64,000 nucleotides of DNA from Gemmatimonadota bacterium (GTDB lineage Bacteria > Gemmatimonadota > Gemmatimonadetes > Gemmatimonadales > Gemmatimonadaceae). The translations under genes were made by a program, and so were the position numbers. Shown here piece by piece: positions 17,601-25,885 of the stretch. The stretch is from NCBI GenBank assembly GCA_023249305.1, contig JAHFCU010000008.1:1-64000 (forward strand). Reading direction: 5' to 3'. The notes under the pieces are model-generated. The model was not told the DNA's origin. It saw nothing but the letters and a program-made list of their open reading frames with translations, and did not search any database. Each line of letters starts with the position of its first letter. Position 1 is the stretch's first letter.

Positions 17601-18063
17601 AGAACATCGACATCGCCAGGAAGCTCCGCAGGCTGTCGTTCGTCGACCGGAGGCGCGATGACAGCAGGCGCGTGCACGACCAGAGCACCTTGTACGCCAG
17701 TTCGCGGTTGAAGTCGAGCAACAGCTCGAAGTCGCTGCGTGAGATCGACAGCAGCTTGCACCCGCCGTTCGAGATCGCGTCGGTGGAACGCTCGCTGCGG
17801 TCAAACACGGCCATCTCGCCGAACAGCGCCCCCTTCTTGAGCACGGCGAGCGCCTCCTCGCCGCTCCCTGGGATCATGCGGCTGATGCGCACCTCGCCCT
17901 CAACGACGAGGTACAGCCGGTTGCCCGGTTCGCCTTCCTTGAACACGTACTCGCCGCTTACGAACTCCTGCGTGCGGCATACTTCCGAGACGCGGGCAAG
18001 TTCCCCCTCATCGAGGTCCTGGAAGATGGCGACGCCCTTTAACAGTTCGGTGTAATCAGCCAT
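17599..18063 (-). CDS. Cyclic-nucleotide-binding domain protein
   Basis: The 154-residue protein is essentially one CAP/CRP-type effector domain: FQDLDEGELARVSEVCRTQEFVSGEYVFKEGEPGNRLYLVVEGEVRIS, then GALFGEMAVFDRSERSTDAISNGGCKLLSISRSDFELLL. The phosphate-binding cassette FGEMAVFDRSERSTDA has the expected FGE and R-S/T features. No helix-turn-helix follows, so it is not a CRP-type DNA-binding regulator; it probably regulates a partner by binding a nucleotide. The start is ATG 18063, preceded by GAGGG; a GTG at 18084 in the track is less likely. It reads into the decamer repeat. Confidence 0.88.
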   Translation of the reverse strand: MADYTELLKGVAIFQDLDEGELARVSEVCRTQEFVSGEYVFKEGEPGNRLYLVVEGEVRISRMIPGSGEEALAVLKKGALFGEMAVFDRSERSTDAISNGGCKLLSISRSDFELLLDFNRELAYKVLWSCTRLLSSRLRSTNDSLRSFLAMSMF

Positions 18064-18146
18064 CGCGCCCTCTGTGGGTGACACGGGGATCTGGGGCCAA
18101 GCTACCCGCCGCCCGCGGTGCTGGCAAGCATTTGCCGAGGCGGGTT

Positions 18147-18686
18147 ATGTTGCGCCCCATGGAGCGCGACACCCTCGCCACGCTGCCGAACGCCATTTCG
18201 CTCTCCCGCCTGTTCCTGGCGGCGCTCTTTCCGGCCGTCCATGATCACGACGTCCGACTGCTCATCCTCGCCGCGGTCGGCCTGACCGACTTTCTCGATG
18301 GCTGGCTGGCCCGCCGCCGGCACCAGTTCAGCCGAATGGGCGCGCTCATTGACCCCTTCGCCGATCGCATCTTCATTCTGGTAGCCATTTGCACGCTCCT
18401 GCTTGAGGGCGATGTGACCACCGTGCAGTACTTCGTATTCATCCTGCGCGACATCGCCACGGCGGCCGCCTTCGTTGTGGCCAAGAGCGTCGCCTCGCTC
18501 CGCTCGGCAACCTTCAAGGCGCGGTTCTCGGGCAAGCTCGCCACCGTCCTGCAGCTCGTCGCGTTGCCGGCCATCGTCATTGATGCACGGGCGACCGCGT
18601 GGGCCGTTAGCGTTGTTGGCGCGGCGGCTGTCGTCTCCATCGCCGATTACTCCATCGCTCTGTGGCGCGCGCGGGAGCGCGCCTAA
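18147..18686 (+). CDS. CDP-alcohol phosphatidyltransferase
   Basis: This integral membrane enzyme joins a CDP-activated lipid or alcohol to an acceptor during phospholipid synthesis. The complete family signature D-x2-D-G-x2-A-R-x8-G-x3-D-x3-D is visible as DFLDGWLARR...GALIDPFAD. About six hydrophobic segments flank it over 179 residues, similar to PgsA and CrdS-type enzymes; the acceptor (glycerol phosphate, inositol or cardiolipin-type) cannot be decided. I prefer ATG 18147, preceded by GAGG at good spacing; ATG 18159 is an alternative. It is divergent from the cNMP gene and followed after 1 bp by a beta-barrel-like protein. Confidence 0.88.
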   Translation: MLRPMERDTLATLPNAISLSRLFLAALFPAVHDHDVRLLILAAVGLTDFLDGWLARRRHQFSRMGALIDPFADRIFILVAICTLLLEGDVTTVQYFVFILRDIATAAAFVVAKSVASLRSATFKARFSGKLATVLQLVALPAIVIDARATAWAVSVVGAAAVVSIADYSIALWRARERA

Positions 18687-18687
18687 A

Positions 18688-19179
18688 GTGCGCACGCCCG
18701 GCCTGCGGGGCCTGACTCTCACAATCCTGCTTGGCGCGGCGGAATCGCTCCCCGCGCAATCGTTCACGTTCCGGCCGTTCATGCAGGCCGAGTTGCGCGC
18801 TGAAGTCAGTGTGGCGCACCGTGCGGCGGCGATTGCGATGGCAGGCGCGAACGTTCCGCTCGGCTATTACGTCCGCGCCGGCTTCGCTGCCGGGCTCGGC
18901 GTGGCTGACATGCCTGACGGCGCGGCCCTCTCGACACGCGCTGATGCCGCCCTCCGATTCCTGCTCGACCCGTTCGCCGACCATGCGTGGGGACCGTACG
19001 CCGGCGGCGGTCTCACGGTGCGGCGCGACGGCGACGCGCGCGCGCGCGCCGGCGTGTTGTTCATCGTCGGCGTCGAAGGGCGTCGCTCCGGTCGCTGGAC
19101 GCCGGCCGTCGAAGCGGCGCTCGGTGAAGGTGCGCGCCTCGCGGTCGTGCTCAGGAGGTCGCGCGCGAACGGCCGCTGA
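18688..19179 (+). CDS. Exported protein with outer-membrane beta-barrel features, unknown
   Basis: The GTG start lies 1 bp after the preceding stop and gives a signal peptide VRTPGLRGLTLTILLGAAESLPA followed by Q. The mature 140 residues consist of alternating short amphipathic segments with Gly and aromatic residues (GYYVRAGFAAGLGVADM, HAWGPYAGGGLTVRRDG, ARAGVLFIVGVEGRR, WTPAVEAALGEGARLAVVLRR), typical of a small eight-stranded barrel. I do not recognise a specific family. It is probably cotranscribed with the phosphatidyltransferase. The ORF track entry starts upstream in another gene. Confidence 0.7.
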   Translation: MRTPGLRGLTLTILLGAAESLPAQSFTFRPFMQAELRAEVSVAHRAAAIAMAGANVPLGYYVRAGFAAGLGVADMPDGAALSTRADAALRFLLDPFADHAWGPYAGGGLTVRRDGDARARAGVLFIVGVEGRRSGRWTPAVEAALGEGARLAVVLRRSRANGR

Positions 19180-19230
19180 TGACGGAGTTCGGAGTTCATC
19201 TTGTTCGTTTGTCACTCCGCCCCCCAACGC

Positions 19231-19260
19231 AAAACGCCCCGTCGCGTCGCGACGGGGCGT
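19231..19260 (-). terminator. Intrinsic terminator for the gene at 19287-19574
   Basis: ACGCCCCGTCGCG at 19234-19246 pairs perfectly with CGCGACGGGGCGT at 19248-19260. Read on the minus strand, the hairpin is followed by TTTT. It lies 27 bp beyond the stop of the minus-strand 95-residue gene. Because the stem is symmetric it could also stop plus-strand transcription from the barrel gene. Confidence 0.8.
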
Positions 19261-19286
19261 CGGCCTTCTGGAAGTTGCGGTGTGAC

Positions 19287-19574
19287 CTACGCTGTGGCGA
19301 CTACGTCGTTGCTCGCCGTTGCCGAAGTGCCCGACCGGGGCGGCTGAGCGAAACGTTCACCGAGGGTCCGGAGCTCGGCGATTTCCACCGCCGACAACTC
19401 GAAGAACCGCTCCGCAAAGTACTGCATCGTTTCGTCAAACCACTCCCGCTGGTGCTCCGGGTCGCACCCAACTACGCCGCAGCTGATGATGTGCTGGAAC
19501 AACTCATTGCGCGCCTGATCCTTCGGCGACGGTTCGCTGCCTGGCCTGCGATTCCTCTGTCGACCCTTATTCAT
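19287..19574 (-). CDS. Small helical protein of unknown function
   Basis: The 95-residue protein has a basic N-terminus (MNKGRQRNRRPGSEPSPKDQARN) and a helical core, ELFQHIISCGVVGCDPEHQREWFDETMQYFAERFFELSAVEIAELRTLGERF. Two cysteines spaced by four residues (CGVVGC) are notable. There is no signal peptide. I do not recognise the family. Support for a real gene comes from its own intrinsic terminator at 19231-19260 and the relatively AT-rich upstream region (about 19575-19660), where a promoter is likely. Confidence 0.6.
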   Translation of the reverse strand: MNKGRQRNRRPGSEPSPKDQARNELFQHIISCGVVGCDPEHQREWFDETMQYFAERFFELSAVEIAELRTLGERFAQPPRSGTSATASNDVVATA

Positions 19575-19668
19575 CTCGTCGGAAAAGTAGTGAGAATTGC
19601 GTGAATGAAAACTAAGCGACGCCTGCCTCGTTTCCTAGCCTACAGAACGCAGATCACCAGTCTTTCGT

Positions 19669-20553
19669 TTATGGCTGGTGCGCGCGCTCTCCGAGCGCGC
19701 GCGGGGCGTCTGCGTCGTGCAGCGGCGCGGCCCACTCAGCGAGCAGTGCAGCGAGTGCGTCGGGCGCGTCCTCGGGGATCAGTCGTCCCGCCATCGGTAC
19801 CGTGCGGAGCTCCGCACCGCAGATGGCGGTGGCGAGGCGCGTCGCATCCGCGGCCGTGCACCACGCGTCGTGCGCGCCGCGCAGCACCAGCGTTCGCGCG
19901 GTGACTCGTCCGAGGTCGACCTCATCCAGATCGCTGTCGGTCACCGCGTTTGCGAGTCCCTGCAGGTGACGCACGCCGTCGGCGCCGACGTACGGTGCGG
20001 CGTAGCGCGCCACCAGCTTCGCGGGCATCGCCTCGAGCGTGGCGACGCCGCGCGTCAGCAAGGGACCAAGCCAGGCGGACGCGCCGAGCATGCTTCGCGT
20101 GGCTTCGAGCAAGTGGACAGCGGTCAGTCGCCCAAACTCGGCCAAGTCCTTGCTGCGCGCGTGTCCCGGCGCTGGCGGGCTGATCAACACGACGCCGTGC
20201 ACGCGCGCAGGCCTCGTGGCCGCGATGCGTAACGCCACGGCCGCGCCCAGATCCATACCGACCAGTGTGGCGCGGCCGATCCGCAGCGACGTCATCGCCT
20301 GTTCCACCGCTAGTGCCTGCGCCGCGAGGCCAAACGCACCCTCGACCGGCCGGTCCGACTCGCCGTGTCCAAGCAGGTCAAGCGCCCACGCCGTCACCCG
20401 GCCCAACGGCAACGCCGGCGAGACGCGCCGCCAGAGAAACGAGGACGTCCCGAACCCATGCAGCAGCACCAGTGCATGGTCGCCGAATCCGAACCGCTCG
20501 GCATGCAGCTCGCCAACGCCGACGGGAATGCGGATGTGGTCGAAGCGAGTCAA
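19669..20553 (-). CDS. Alpha/beta hydrolase-fold protein with an altered catalytic triad
   Basis: The 294-residue protein has the fold's oxyanion segment LVLLHGFGTSSFLW and LGHGESDRP loop. The nucleophile elbow reads LVGMDLGAAVA, so the nucleophile position is Asp101, as in haloalkane dehalogenases and epoxide hydrolases, in place of Ser. The position of the catalytic His (normally G-H-xx-xx-E-x-P) reads AGRLIPEDAP, with Arg257. An acidic residue is present in RGAHDAWC (D229). With no His the usual hydrolysis is doubtful; it may be non-hydrolytic or trap an intermediate, which is inference. The start is TTG at 20553. Its 5' side faces the heptamer repeat at 20557-20745. Confidence 0.8.
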   Translation of the reverse strand: MTRFDHIRIPVGVGELHAERFGFGDHALVLLHGFGTSSFLWRRVSPALPLGRVTAWALDLLGHGESDRPVEGAFGLAAQALAVEQAMTSLRIGRATLVGMDLGAAVALRIAATRPARVHGVVLISPPAPGHARSKDLAEFGRLTAVHLLEATRSMLGASAWLGPLLTRGVATLEAMPAKLVARYAAPYVGADGVRHLQGLANAVTDSDLDEVDLGRVTARTLVLRGAHDAWCTAADATRLATAICGAELRTVPMAGRLIPEDAPDALAALLAEWAAPLHDADAPRALGERAHQP

Positions 20554-20556
20554 GGG

Positions 20557-20745
20557 ACAGACGGTAGACGGTAGATAGTAGAAGGTAGCTGCTCGCGGCT
20601 CAAACTACCTGCGACGGGGTATCAATGCAGCATTCGCGCAGAAACGACCTGCAGGCGTCCGCCGTCTACCGTCCGCCGTCTACCGTCCGCCGTATACCGT
20701 CCGCCGTCTACCGTCTACCGTCTACCATCTGCCGTCTGCCGTCTT
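20557..20745. repeat. Inverted 7-bp phased repeat, CCGTCTA family
   Basis: From 20655 to 20745 thirteen consecutive heptamers follow one another (GCGTCCG, CCGTCTA, CCGTCCG, CCGTCTA and so on, ending CCGTCTT). From about 20557 to 20590 the complementary unit appears in the opposite orientation (GTAGACG GTAGATA GTAGAAG GTAG). About 65 bp of unrelated sequence separates the arms. The element fills the intergenic region between the divergent hydrolase and DsbA-like genes, so any promoter for either gene must lie inside or beside it. Related units occur at 49203, 50571 and 50920. Confidence 0.85.
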
Positions 20746-20804
20746 GAGCCCGTCCCCCCGCGCCCAGTAGCTTTCGGCAACCTCCAATCCGACGAGCCTC
20801 CCAC

Positions 20805-21518
20805 GTGGCCAACCGAAACGCGCGCGCGTCCCAAAAGCAGTTCACCTTTCTGCTCATCGCCGTCGGCGTCATTGGCGCCGGCGCGCTCGGCTGGGTCACG
20901 ACGCGCCCGAAGGGAGGCGGCCAGGCAATTGATCCGAACATGCCGCTCGGCACCGCGCAGGGGTTCATGTACGGATCGCCCGACGCACCCGTGAAGATCA
21001 TCGAGTTCGCCGACTTCGAGTGCCCGGCCTGTGGCCAGTTTGCCACGCTGACCGAGCCGGACGTGCGCGAGCGTCTGGTGAAGACCGGAGTCGCGTCAAT
21101 CGAGTTCTTCGTCTTCCCGCTGCCGATGCATAAGAACACGTGGTCGGCGTCGAACGCCGCGTACTGCGCCAACGAGCAAGGGAAGTTCTGGGAAATGCAC
21201 GACCGCCTGTTCTACACGCAGGACCTCTGGAATGGTGAAGCGACGTCAAGCCCCGACAAGAAGATGAAGGGCTACGCGGCGGACATCGGGCTTGATGCCG
21301 GCAAGTTCGACGCGTGCTTCGACAGCCAGAAACACTACCCGAACATCAAGGCCAGTGGCGCGGAGGCGGAGAAGCGTCTGGTCACCGAGACGCCATCGTT
21401 CATCATCGGCGGGAAGTTGTATGCCGGGAGCCTTCCGTACGACCAGATCAAGAAGCTCGTCGATTCCGCACTCGCCAAGGTGCCAAAGGCCGACACGGGC
21501 AAGAAGGGCGCCAAGTGA
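20805..21518 (+). CDS. DsbA-like thioredoxin-fold disulfide oxidoreductase, membrane anchored
   Basis: One N-terminal hydrophobic segment (FTFLLIAVGVIGAGALGWV) anchors the protein so that its thioredoxin-fold domain faces the periplasm. The active site is FECPACGQF (C73, C76), with the helical insertion and a cis-Pro loop ETPSFIIGG. This is the DsbA/BdbD-like layout, 237 residues. It should insert or rearrange disulfide bonds in exported proteins. The start is GTG 20805. The gene overlaps the VKOR gene by 4 bp (GTGA), which would regenerate its active site. Confidence 0.92.
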   Translation: MANRNARASQKQFTFLLIAVGVIGAGALGWVTTRPKGGGQAIDPNMPLGTAQGFMYGSPDAPVKIIEFADFECPACGQFATLTEPDVRERLVKTGVASIEFFVFPLPMHKNTWSASNAAYCANEQGKFWEMHDRLFYTQDLWNGEATSSPDKKMKGYAADIGLDAGKFDACFDSQKHYPNIKASGAEAEKRLVTETPSFIIGGKLYAGSLPYDQIKKLVDSALAKVPKADTGKKGAK

Positions 21519-21955
21519 CGCGACGCATGATCCTCGCCGTGCTGAGCCTCGTCGGGCTCTACGTGGCGATGTACCTGTGGTTGTACAAGCTCGGCATCGT
21601 CGGCACGCTCAGCTGCAAGATCGGGAGCTGCGAGAAGGTCAACACCAGCCCGTACGCCATCCTGTTCGGCGTGCCCATCGCCTTCTGGGGCGTGCTGTAC
21701 TACGTGGGCCTCTTCACCGCGGCCCTCCTCAGCACGACGGATCGGTTCGGCAACGACCGGCGCATGGCTCCGGCCTTGGTGGCGCTTACCGGCTGGGGCG
21801 TGCTCTTCAGCGCCTACCTCACCTACCTTGAACTCGCGGTCATCCACGCCATCTGCCAGTGGTGCGTGGTGAGCGCCATTCTCGTGGTCGTGATGTTTGC
21901 GCTGGCGGTGGTGGAACTCCGGGCCGGCCGCGCAGGGCGAACTACGCCCGCCTAA
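21515..21955 (+). CDS. VKOR-family disulfide-generating membrane protein
   Basis: Bacterial VKOR homologues reoxidise DsbA-type proteins by passing electrons to quinone, replacing DsbB. The 146-residue, four- to five-segment membrane protein has the loop cysteines C34 and C39 (SCKIGSCEKV), the conserved Ser45 followed by FGVPIAFWGVLYY, and the quinone-proximal CQWC motif (C114, C117). The start is GTG 21515, overlapping the DsbA-like stop codon, so the two are translationally coupled. The 3' end overlaps the convergent gene at 21942 by 14 bp. Confidence 0.92.
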   Translation: MTRRMILAVLSLVGLYVAMYLWLYKLGIVGTLSCKIGSCEKVNTSPYAILFGVPIAFWGVLYYVGLFTAALLSTTDRFGNDRRMAPALVALTGWGVLFSAYLTYLELAVIHAICQWCVVSAILVVVMFALAVVELRAGRAGRTTPA

Positions 21956-22304
21956 TCTCGCCGCGCTTCGCCTCTGAAGCTTCGCTCAACCGCAGCCGCG
22001 GCCGAAGTTCTTCGCCCTGTTCCTCGCGCCGTGCAGGCAGGAGTTCGCGGCCGAGCACCACGAGAACGCGCGTCACCACCACCGAGGCGAGCGGCTCCGG
22101 CACCGACATCTCGCGGATGTAGGTGTCAATGGCGCGGTCAAACGGCAGTTCTTCCGCCAGAGCGTCAACAAACGTCAGCGCGTTCTCGACGTGCGTGCGC
22201 ACGAGCGCCTCTTCCGCGCGCGCCTGCGCGAGCCGCATGCGCCGCTCGGCGCTCGCCGGCAGCTTGCGGGGGAACAGCGATTCGGGAAGGACGTTCTCTA
22301 GCAC
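21942..22304 (-). CDS. Helical protein of unknown function
   Basis: The 120-residue protein is predicted mostly helical and highly charged: RRMRLAQARAEEALVRTHVENALTFVDALAEELPFDRAIDTYIREMSVPEPLASVVVTRVLVVLGRELLP. There is no signal peptide or clear membrane segment. I do not recognise a family. It overlaps the end of the VKOR gene on the other strand by 14 bp and lies 30 bp downstream of the Ser/Thr kinase gene on the same strand, so it may belong to the kinase transcript. Confidence 0.6.
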   Translation of the reverse strand: MLENVLPESLFPRKLPASAERRMRLAQARAEEALVRTHVENALTFVDALAEELPFDRAIDTYIREMSVPEPLASVVVTRVLVVLGRELLPARREEQGEELRPRLRLSEASEAKRGEIRRA

Positions 22305-22334
22305 GATGGAATTACGACCAAAGGGGGCGAGAGG

Positions 22335-23318
22335 TTACGCGCGGCGCGTGAAGGCCAGCGCTATCGCGGCCGCGGTGGAGACGACCGCCAGCGCCCACGG
22401 CAGCCACCACGGCATCCGCTGCAGCAGGCTGCGCAGGGATCCGTTCCCGCCAGATGAGGCCGGCCGCAAAGCACGCACGATGTCCGCGGCCCGCTGTGGA
22501 CGATGGTCAGGCGACTTCTCGAGGCACTTCATCACGAGCTTCAACAGTACTGCGGGCGCGTCGGGGCGCCGCCTGCCGATGGGCTCCGGCGCTTCCTTCG
22601 CGTGCGCGATCATCACCTGCTGGGGCGACTTGCCGCGGAACGGCGGATGCCCGGTGAGCATCTCGTACGCCACGCACCCTACGCTGTAAATGTCGGCGCG
22701 ATGATCGAGCGTCGGGTCGCCCGCCGCCTGCTCGGGCGCGATGTACGTCGGCGTGCCCAGGCTCGTCCCCTGCAGGGTGAGCCGCGGCGGCGTGGAGGCG
22801 CTGACGCCGCTCGCGGCGGTCGCGTTGCTCACCGCCTTGGCGATGCCGAAATCGAGCACGACCGCCTGCCCGTGGAAGAACATCACGTTCTCGGGCTTGA
22901 TGTCGCGGTGCACCACGCCCTCGGTGTGTGCGAAGTCCAGCGCCCCCGCGATCTCGAGCAGGATCTGCGAGATGCGGTCAATGCTCATCGGCCGCTCGCG
23001 CGACATCAGCTCGCGCAGCGACTCGCCCTCGACGAAGGGCATCGAATAGAAGAGCTTGCCGTCTACGGCCCCGGCGTGCAGCAACGGCACGATGTGCGGA
23101 TGCTGCAGTCGCGCCGCCAGCGCGATCTCGCGCTTGAACCGCTCGGCGCTCAGCGTCGCCGCCAGCTCCGGATCCAGCACCTTGAGCACGACCTTTCGGT
23201 TGAGCGACCTCTCGACGGCGAGGAACACGCGCGACATGCCGCCGCGCGGCAGCTCGTCCTCGAGGACGTAGTCCGCCGCGAGGCTCTGTTGCAGTTCGTC
23301 GCGCAAGTCAGACGTCAT
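22335..23318 (-). CDS. Serine/threonine protein kinase with C-terminal membrane anchor
   Basis: The protein is a bacterial Hanks-type kinase: Gly-rich loop and catalytic Lys region LPRGGMSRVFLAVERSLNRKVVLKVLD, catalytic loop VVHRDIKPENVMF, DFGIAKA, and activation segment GTPTYIAPEQAAGDP. The last about 25 residues (WWLPWALAVVSTAAAIALAF) form one membrane helix ending RRA, so no extracellular sensor domain is present. Many Gemmatimonadota carry large families of such kinases; the target is unknown. ATG 23318 is preceded by GAGGGG and gives 327 residues; the longer ORF in the track is less likely. Confidence 0.93.
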   Translation of the reverse strand: MTSDLRDELQQSLAADYVLEDELPRGGMSRVFLAVERSLNRKVVLKVLDPELAATLSAERFKREIALAARLQHPHIVPLLHAGAVDGKLFYSMPFVEGESLRELMSRERPMSIDRISQILLEIAGALDFAHTEGVVHRDIKPENVMFFHGQAVVLDFGIAKAVSNATAASGVSASTPPRLTLQGTSLGTPTYIAPEQAAGDPTLDHRADIYSVGCVAYEMLTGHPPFRGKSPQQVMIAHAKEAPEPIGRRRPDAPAVLLKLVMKCLEKSPDHRPQRAADIVRALRPASSGGNGSLRSLLQRMPWWLPWALAVVSTAAAIALAFTRRA

Positions 23319-23370
23319 CACACCCCTCGCCTTGGGAGCACCGGCGCCGTGGCCGGCGCCATCGTCCATC

Positions 23371-23420
23371 ACAATCCGGAATCAGGATCCTGTATCGCAA
23401 TCCGAGTTCCAAGTCCTCAA
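23371..23420. repeat. 7-bp phased repeat flush with the acs stop codon
   Basis: Seven heptamers (CAATCCG GAATCAG GATCCTG TATCGCA ATCCGAG TTCCAAG TCCTCAA) fill the gap between the acs stop and the kinase start. On the acs strand the order is TGA then TTGAGGACTTGGAACTCGG. Nearly the same words follow the stop codons of ggt (28122) and pilC (55279) in the same phase. Confidence 0.75.
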
Positions 23421-25385
23421 TCAGCTTTCGTCCGCTTCGTACTGGTCCTTAAGAGATGCCACGACACTCGGATCCGCCAGCGTCGTCGTATCGCCGAGCG
23501 TGCGGCCCTCGGCGATGTCGCGCAGCAGCCGGCGCATAATCTTGCCCGAGCGCGTCTTCGGAAGGTCGGCGCTGAAGAGGATGTCGTCCGGCCGCGCGAT
23601 GGCGCCGATCTTCTCGGCCACGAATTCGCGCAGTTCGTCGCGCAGCGCCGGACTCTGATGGAAGCCGTCGCGCAGTGTGACGAATGCCGCGATGGACTGC
23701 CCCTTCATCTCGTGCGTCTTGCCCACCACGGCCGCCTCGGCGACGGCTTGGTGCTCAACCAACGCGCTCTCCACCTCCATGGTGCCGATGCGGTGGCCCG
23801 CGACGTTCAGCACGTCGTCCACACGCCCCATGATCCAATAGAAGCCGTCCTCGTCGCGCTTGGCGCCGTCGCCCGGGAAGTAGAGATCGGGGCGGCCCGC
23901 CCATTTGGTGAAGTACGTTTCCACGTAACGCGCGTCGTCGCCCCAGATCGTGCGGAGCATGGACGGCCAAGGCTTGGTGAGGGCGAGCAGACCGCCGCCC
24001 ACCGGAATCTCGTTGCCCTTTGAATCGAGCAGTGCCGCGTGATAGCCGGGCAACGGCTGCGTCGCGCTTCCCGGCTTGGTCGCCGTCAATCCCGGCAGCG
24101 GCGAGATGACGATCGCGCCGGTTTCCGTCTGCCACCACGTGTCCACGATGGGGCAACGGAGGCCGCCGATCACCTTATGGTACCAGATCCAGGCCTCTGG
24201 GTTGATCGGCTCGCCAACGGTGCCGAGCAGACGCAGGCGCGAGAGATCGTGCCGCGCGGGATGCTGTTCGCCCCACTTCATGAAGGCGCGAATCGCCGTC
24301 GGCGCCGTGTAGAAAACCGAGACGCCGTACTTCTCGCAGATCTCCCAGAAACGATTGCGCTCCGGCCAGTCGGGTGCGCCCTCGTACATCACGCATGTGG
24401 TGCCGTTGGCCAGCGGGCCGTACACCAGGTACGAATGACCCGTGATCCAGCCGACGTCAGCCGTGCACCAGAACACATCGTCTTCCTTGAGGTCGAAGAC
24501 ATATTTTGTGGTGGCCGTCACGCCCGTGAGATAGCCGCCGGTGGTGTGCACGATGCCCTTCGGCTTGCCGGTCGTTCCCGACGTGTAGAGGATGAACAGC
24601 ACATCCTCGGCGTCCATCGCCTCGGGGGCGCAGTCGGCTTTGGCCGCCTGCATGAGACGGTGCCACCAGTGGTCGCGTCCCTCCTTCATTTGCGCGAAGG
24701 ACTCGTCGCCCATGCCACCCGGGCGGCGCTGCACGACGATGACGTGCTTCACGCACGGCGCGCCTTCGAGCGCCTTGTCGGTGTTCCGCTTCAGCGGCGA
24801 CACCTGGCCGCGGCGGTAGCCGCCATCCGCGGTGATCAGCACCTTCGCCTGGGCGTCGTTCATCCGGTCGCGCAGCGACTCGGGAGAGAAGCCGCCGAAG
24901 ACCACGCTGTGGATCGCGCCGATGCGCGCGCAGGCGAGCATCGCGATCGCCGCTTCAGGGATCATCGGCAGGTAGATGCCCACACGGTTCCCGCGCTTGA
25001 CGCCGAGCGACTTGAGCACGTTGGCGAACTTCTGGACTTCGCGGTACAAGTCCCAGTAGGTGAGCACGCGCGAGTCACCCGGCTCGCCCTCCCACACAAT
25101 CGCCGCCTTGTTGCGGTGCGCGCCGCGCACGTGGCGGTCAATGCAGTTCACCGAGACGTTCAGCCGGCCGCCGTGGAACCACTTCGCGTGCGGTGGCGTC
25201 CAGTCAAGCACGTCGGTAAACGGCACCATCCATTCCAGCTCGAGCGCGTGCCGCGCCCAGAACGCTTCAAAGTCAAGCGCAGACTCGGCGTGCAATGACG
25301 TGTCCTTCACCACCGCCTGATGACGGAAGTGTTCCGAGGGCGGGAAGGAACGGTTCTCGGTGAGCAGCGTGTCGAGATCGGACAT
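23421..25385 (-). CDS. acs: Acetyl-coenzyme A synthetase
   Basis: This AMP-forming ligase makes acetyl-CoA from acetate, ATP and CoA. The 654-residue length is typical. Visible family motifs are the adenylate-binding loop [45 protein letters not shown], and the C-terminal [24 protein letters not shown] and [14 protein letters not shown]; the Lys in SGK is the acetylation-regulated catalytic lysine in characterised enzymes. I chose ATG 25385 (MSDLDTLL) over the 60-bp-longer ORF. Its stop runs directly into a heptamer repeat. Confidence 0.97.
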   Translation of the reverse strand: MSDLDTLLTENRSFPPSEHFRHQAVVKDTSLHAESALDFEAFWARHALELEWMVPFTDVLDWTPPHAKWFHGGRLNVSVNCIDRHVRGAHRNKAAIVWEGEPGDSRVLTYWDLYREVQKFANVLKSLGVKRGNRVGIYLPMIPEAAIAMLACARIGAIHSVVFGGFSPESLRDRMNDAQAKVLITADGGYRRGQVSPLKRNTDKALEGAPCVKHVIVVQRRPGGMGDESFAQMKEGRDHWWHRLMQAAKADCAPEAMDAEDVLFILYTSGTTGKPKGIVHTTGGYLTGVTATTKYVFDLKEDDVFWCTADVGWITGHSYLVYGPLANGTTCVMYEGAPDWPERNRFWEICEKYGVSVFYTAPTAIRAFMKWGEQHPARHDLSRLRLLGTVGEPINPEAWIWYHKVIGGLRCPIVDTWWQTETGAIVISPLPGLTATKPGSATQPLPGYHAALLDSKGNEIPVGGGLLALTKPWPSMLRTIWGDDARYVETYFTKWAGRPDLYFPGDGAKRDEDGFYWIMGRVDDVLNVAGHRIGTMEVESALVEHQAVAEAAVVGKTHEMKGQSIAAFVTLRDGFHQSPALRDELREFVAEKIGAIARPDDILFSADLPKTRSGKIMRRLLRDIAEGRTLGDTTTLADPSVVASLKDQYEADES

Positions 25386-25437
25386 AAGTGTGCGGCGGGG
25401 AATGGCGGGAGGCCGCCGTTGGCTGGGGCCAAGGACG

Positions 25438-25452
25438 GCATTCAATGAATGC
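25438..25452. promoter_or_regulatory. Perfect 15-bp palindrome upstream of acs
   Basis: GCATTCAATGAATGC has 7-bp perfect arms around one base, 53 bp upstream of the acs start codon. It is a plausible operator for a dimeric regulator of acetate use. No known regulator is identified from the sequence, and a palindrome of this size could occur by chance. Confidence 0.35.
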
Positions 25453-25676
25453 GACAGACGATAGCCGGGGCGAGGGTCGTGGGCAACGTGCTTCGGCGCG
25501 TTCCACGCACGCCGTTTGCGCTGTGACGATTCGGATTCGCGTCGTGACTATAAGCGAAAATGACGGTGTTCGGCGAGCTGCCTCGCGAAGCGCGGGAAGC
25601 GCCACGGGAAGACGCCATCACGATGTGATAATCGCGTAAATGACAGCATAGCAATGTGTTATCGCACTGCTAGTTC

Positions 25677-25692
25677 TGGCACGTTTCTCGCA
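25677..25692 (+). promoter_or_regulatory. Sigma-54-like promoter for the STAS gene
   Basis: TGGCACGTTTCTCGCA matches the sigma-54 consensus TGGCACG-N4-TTGCA with one change, and the GG and GC doublets are separated by exactly 10 bases. Transcription would begin near 25703, about 15-20 bases before the riboswitch-like structure, which supports it. No activator gene is visible nearby. Confidence 0.45.
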
Positions 25693-25718
25693 GTACAAGG
25701 GTGCACCAACTGAATGCT

Positions 25719-25812
25719 GCATCACCCGACAAGAGCACACCCGTTGTGAGACGGGGCCGCAAAACCAGGAATCTCAGACGAGCGAGACGGTCCGGTTGCC
25801 GAAGGTGGCGAG
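25719..25812 (+). ncRNA. Probable cyclic-di-GMP-I (GEMM-I) riboswitch
   Basis: The leader of the STAS gene has the order of conserved GEMM-I elements: an outer stem CACC (25723-25726) with GGTG (25804-25807), a first hairpin CCCGTTGTGAGACGGG, the joining segment CCGCAAAACCAGG, a second hairpin with arms ATCTC and GAGAC, and the diagnostic 3' segment GGTTGCCGAAGG. The 5' joining segment AAGAGCACACC differs from the usual CAGGGCAAACC. GEMM-I RNAs bind cyclic di-GMP and control downstream genes. I recognised it by eye; a covariance search is needed to confirm it. The start codon of the STAS gene is about 75 bases further on. Confidence 0.7.
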
Positions 25813-25885
25813 GTCCGATGAAGACCGAGCAGGCGACTGGAGGGAAGAGCGGAAGGCGATGGTCGGACGCAGCGAGGAGGTCACC

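Larger units (their letters stand above)
25386..25885. other. 500-bp regulatory interval between acs and the STAS gene
   Basis: No credible coding region lies here; the ORF-track entries are shadows or an upstream extension of the STAS gene. It contains the palindrome at 25438-25452, an unusually AT-rich patch at about 25540-25690, the sigma-54-like promoter, the riboswitch-like structure and the strong Shine-Dalgarno AGGAGG at 25875-25880. Confidence 0.7.

Noticed and set aside
17442-17804. N-terminal extension of the M28 peptidase in the ORF track
   Set aside because: The extension translates the decamer repeat and part of the cNMP gene; ATG 17441 gives a proper signal peptide.
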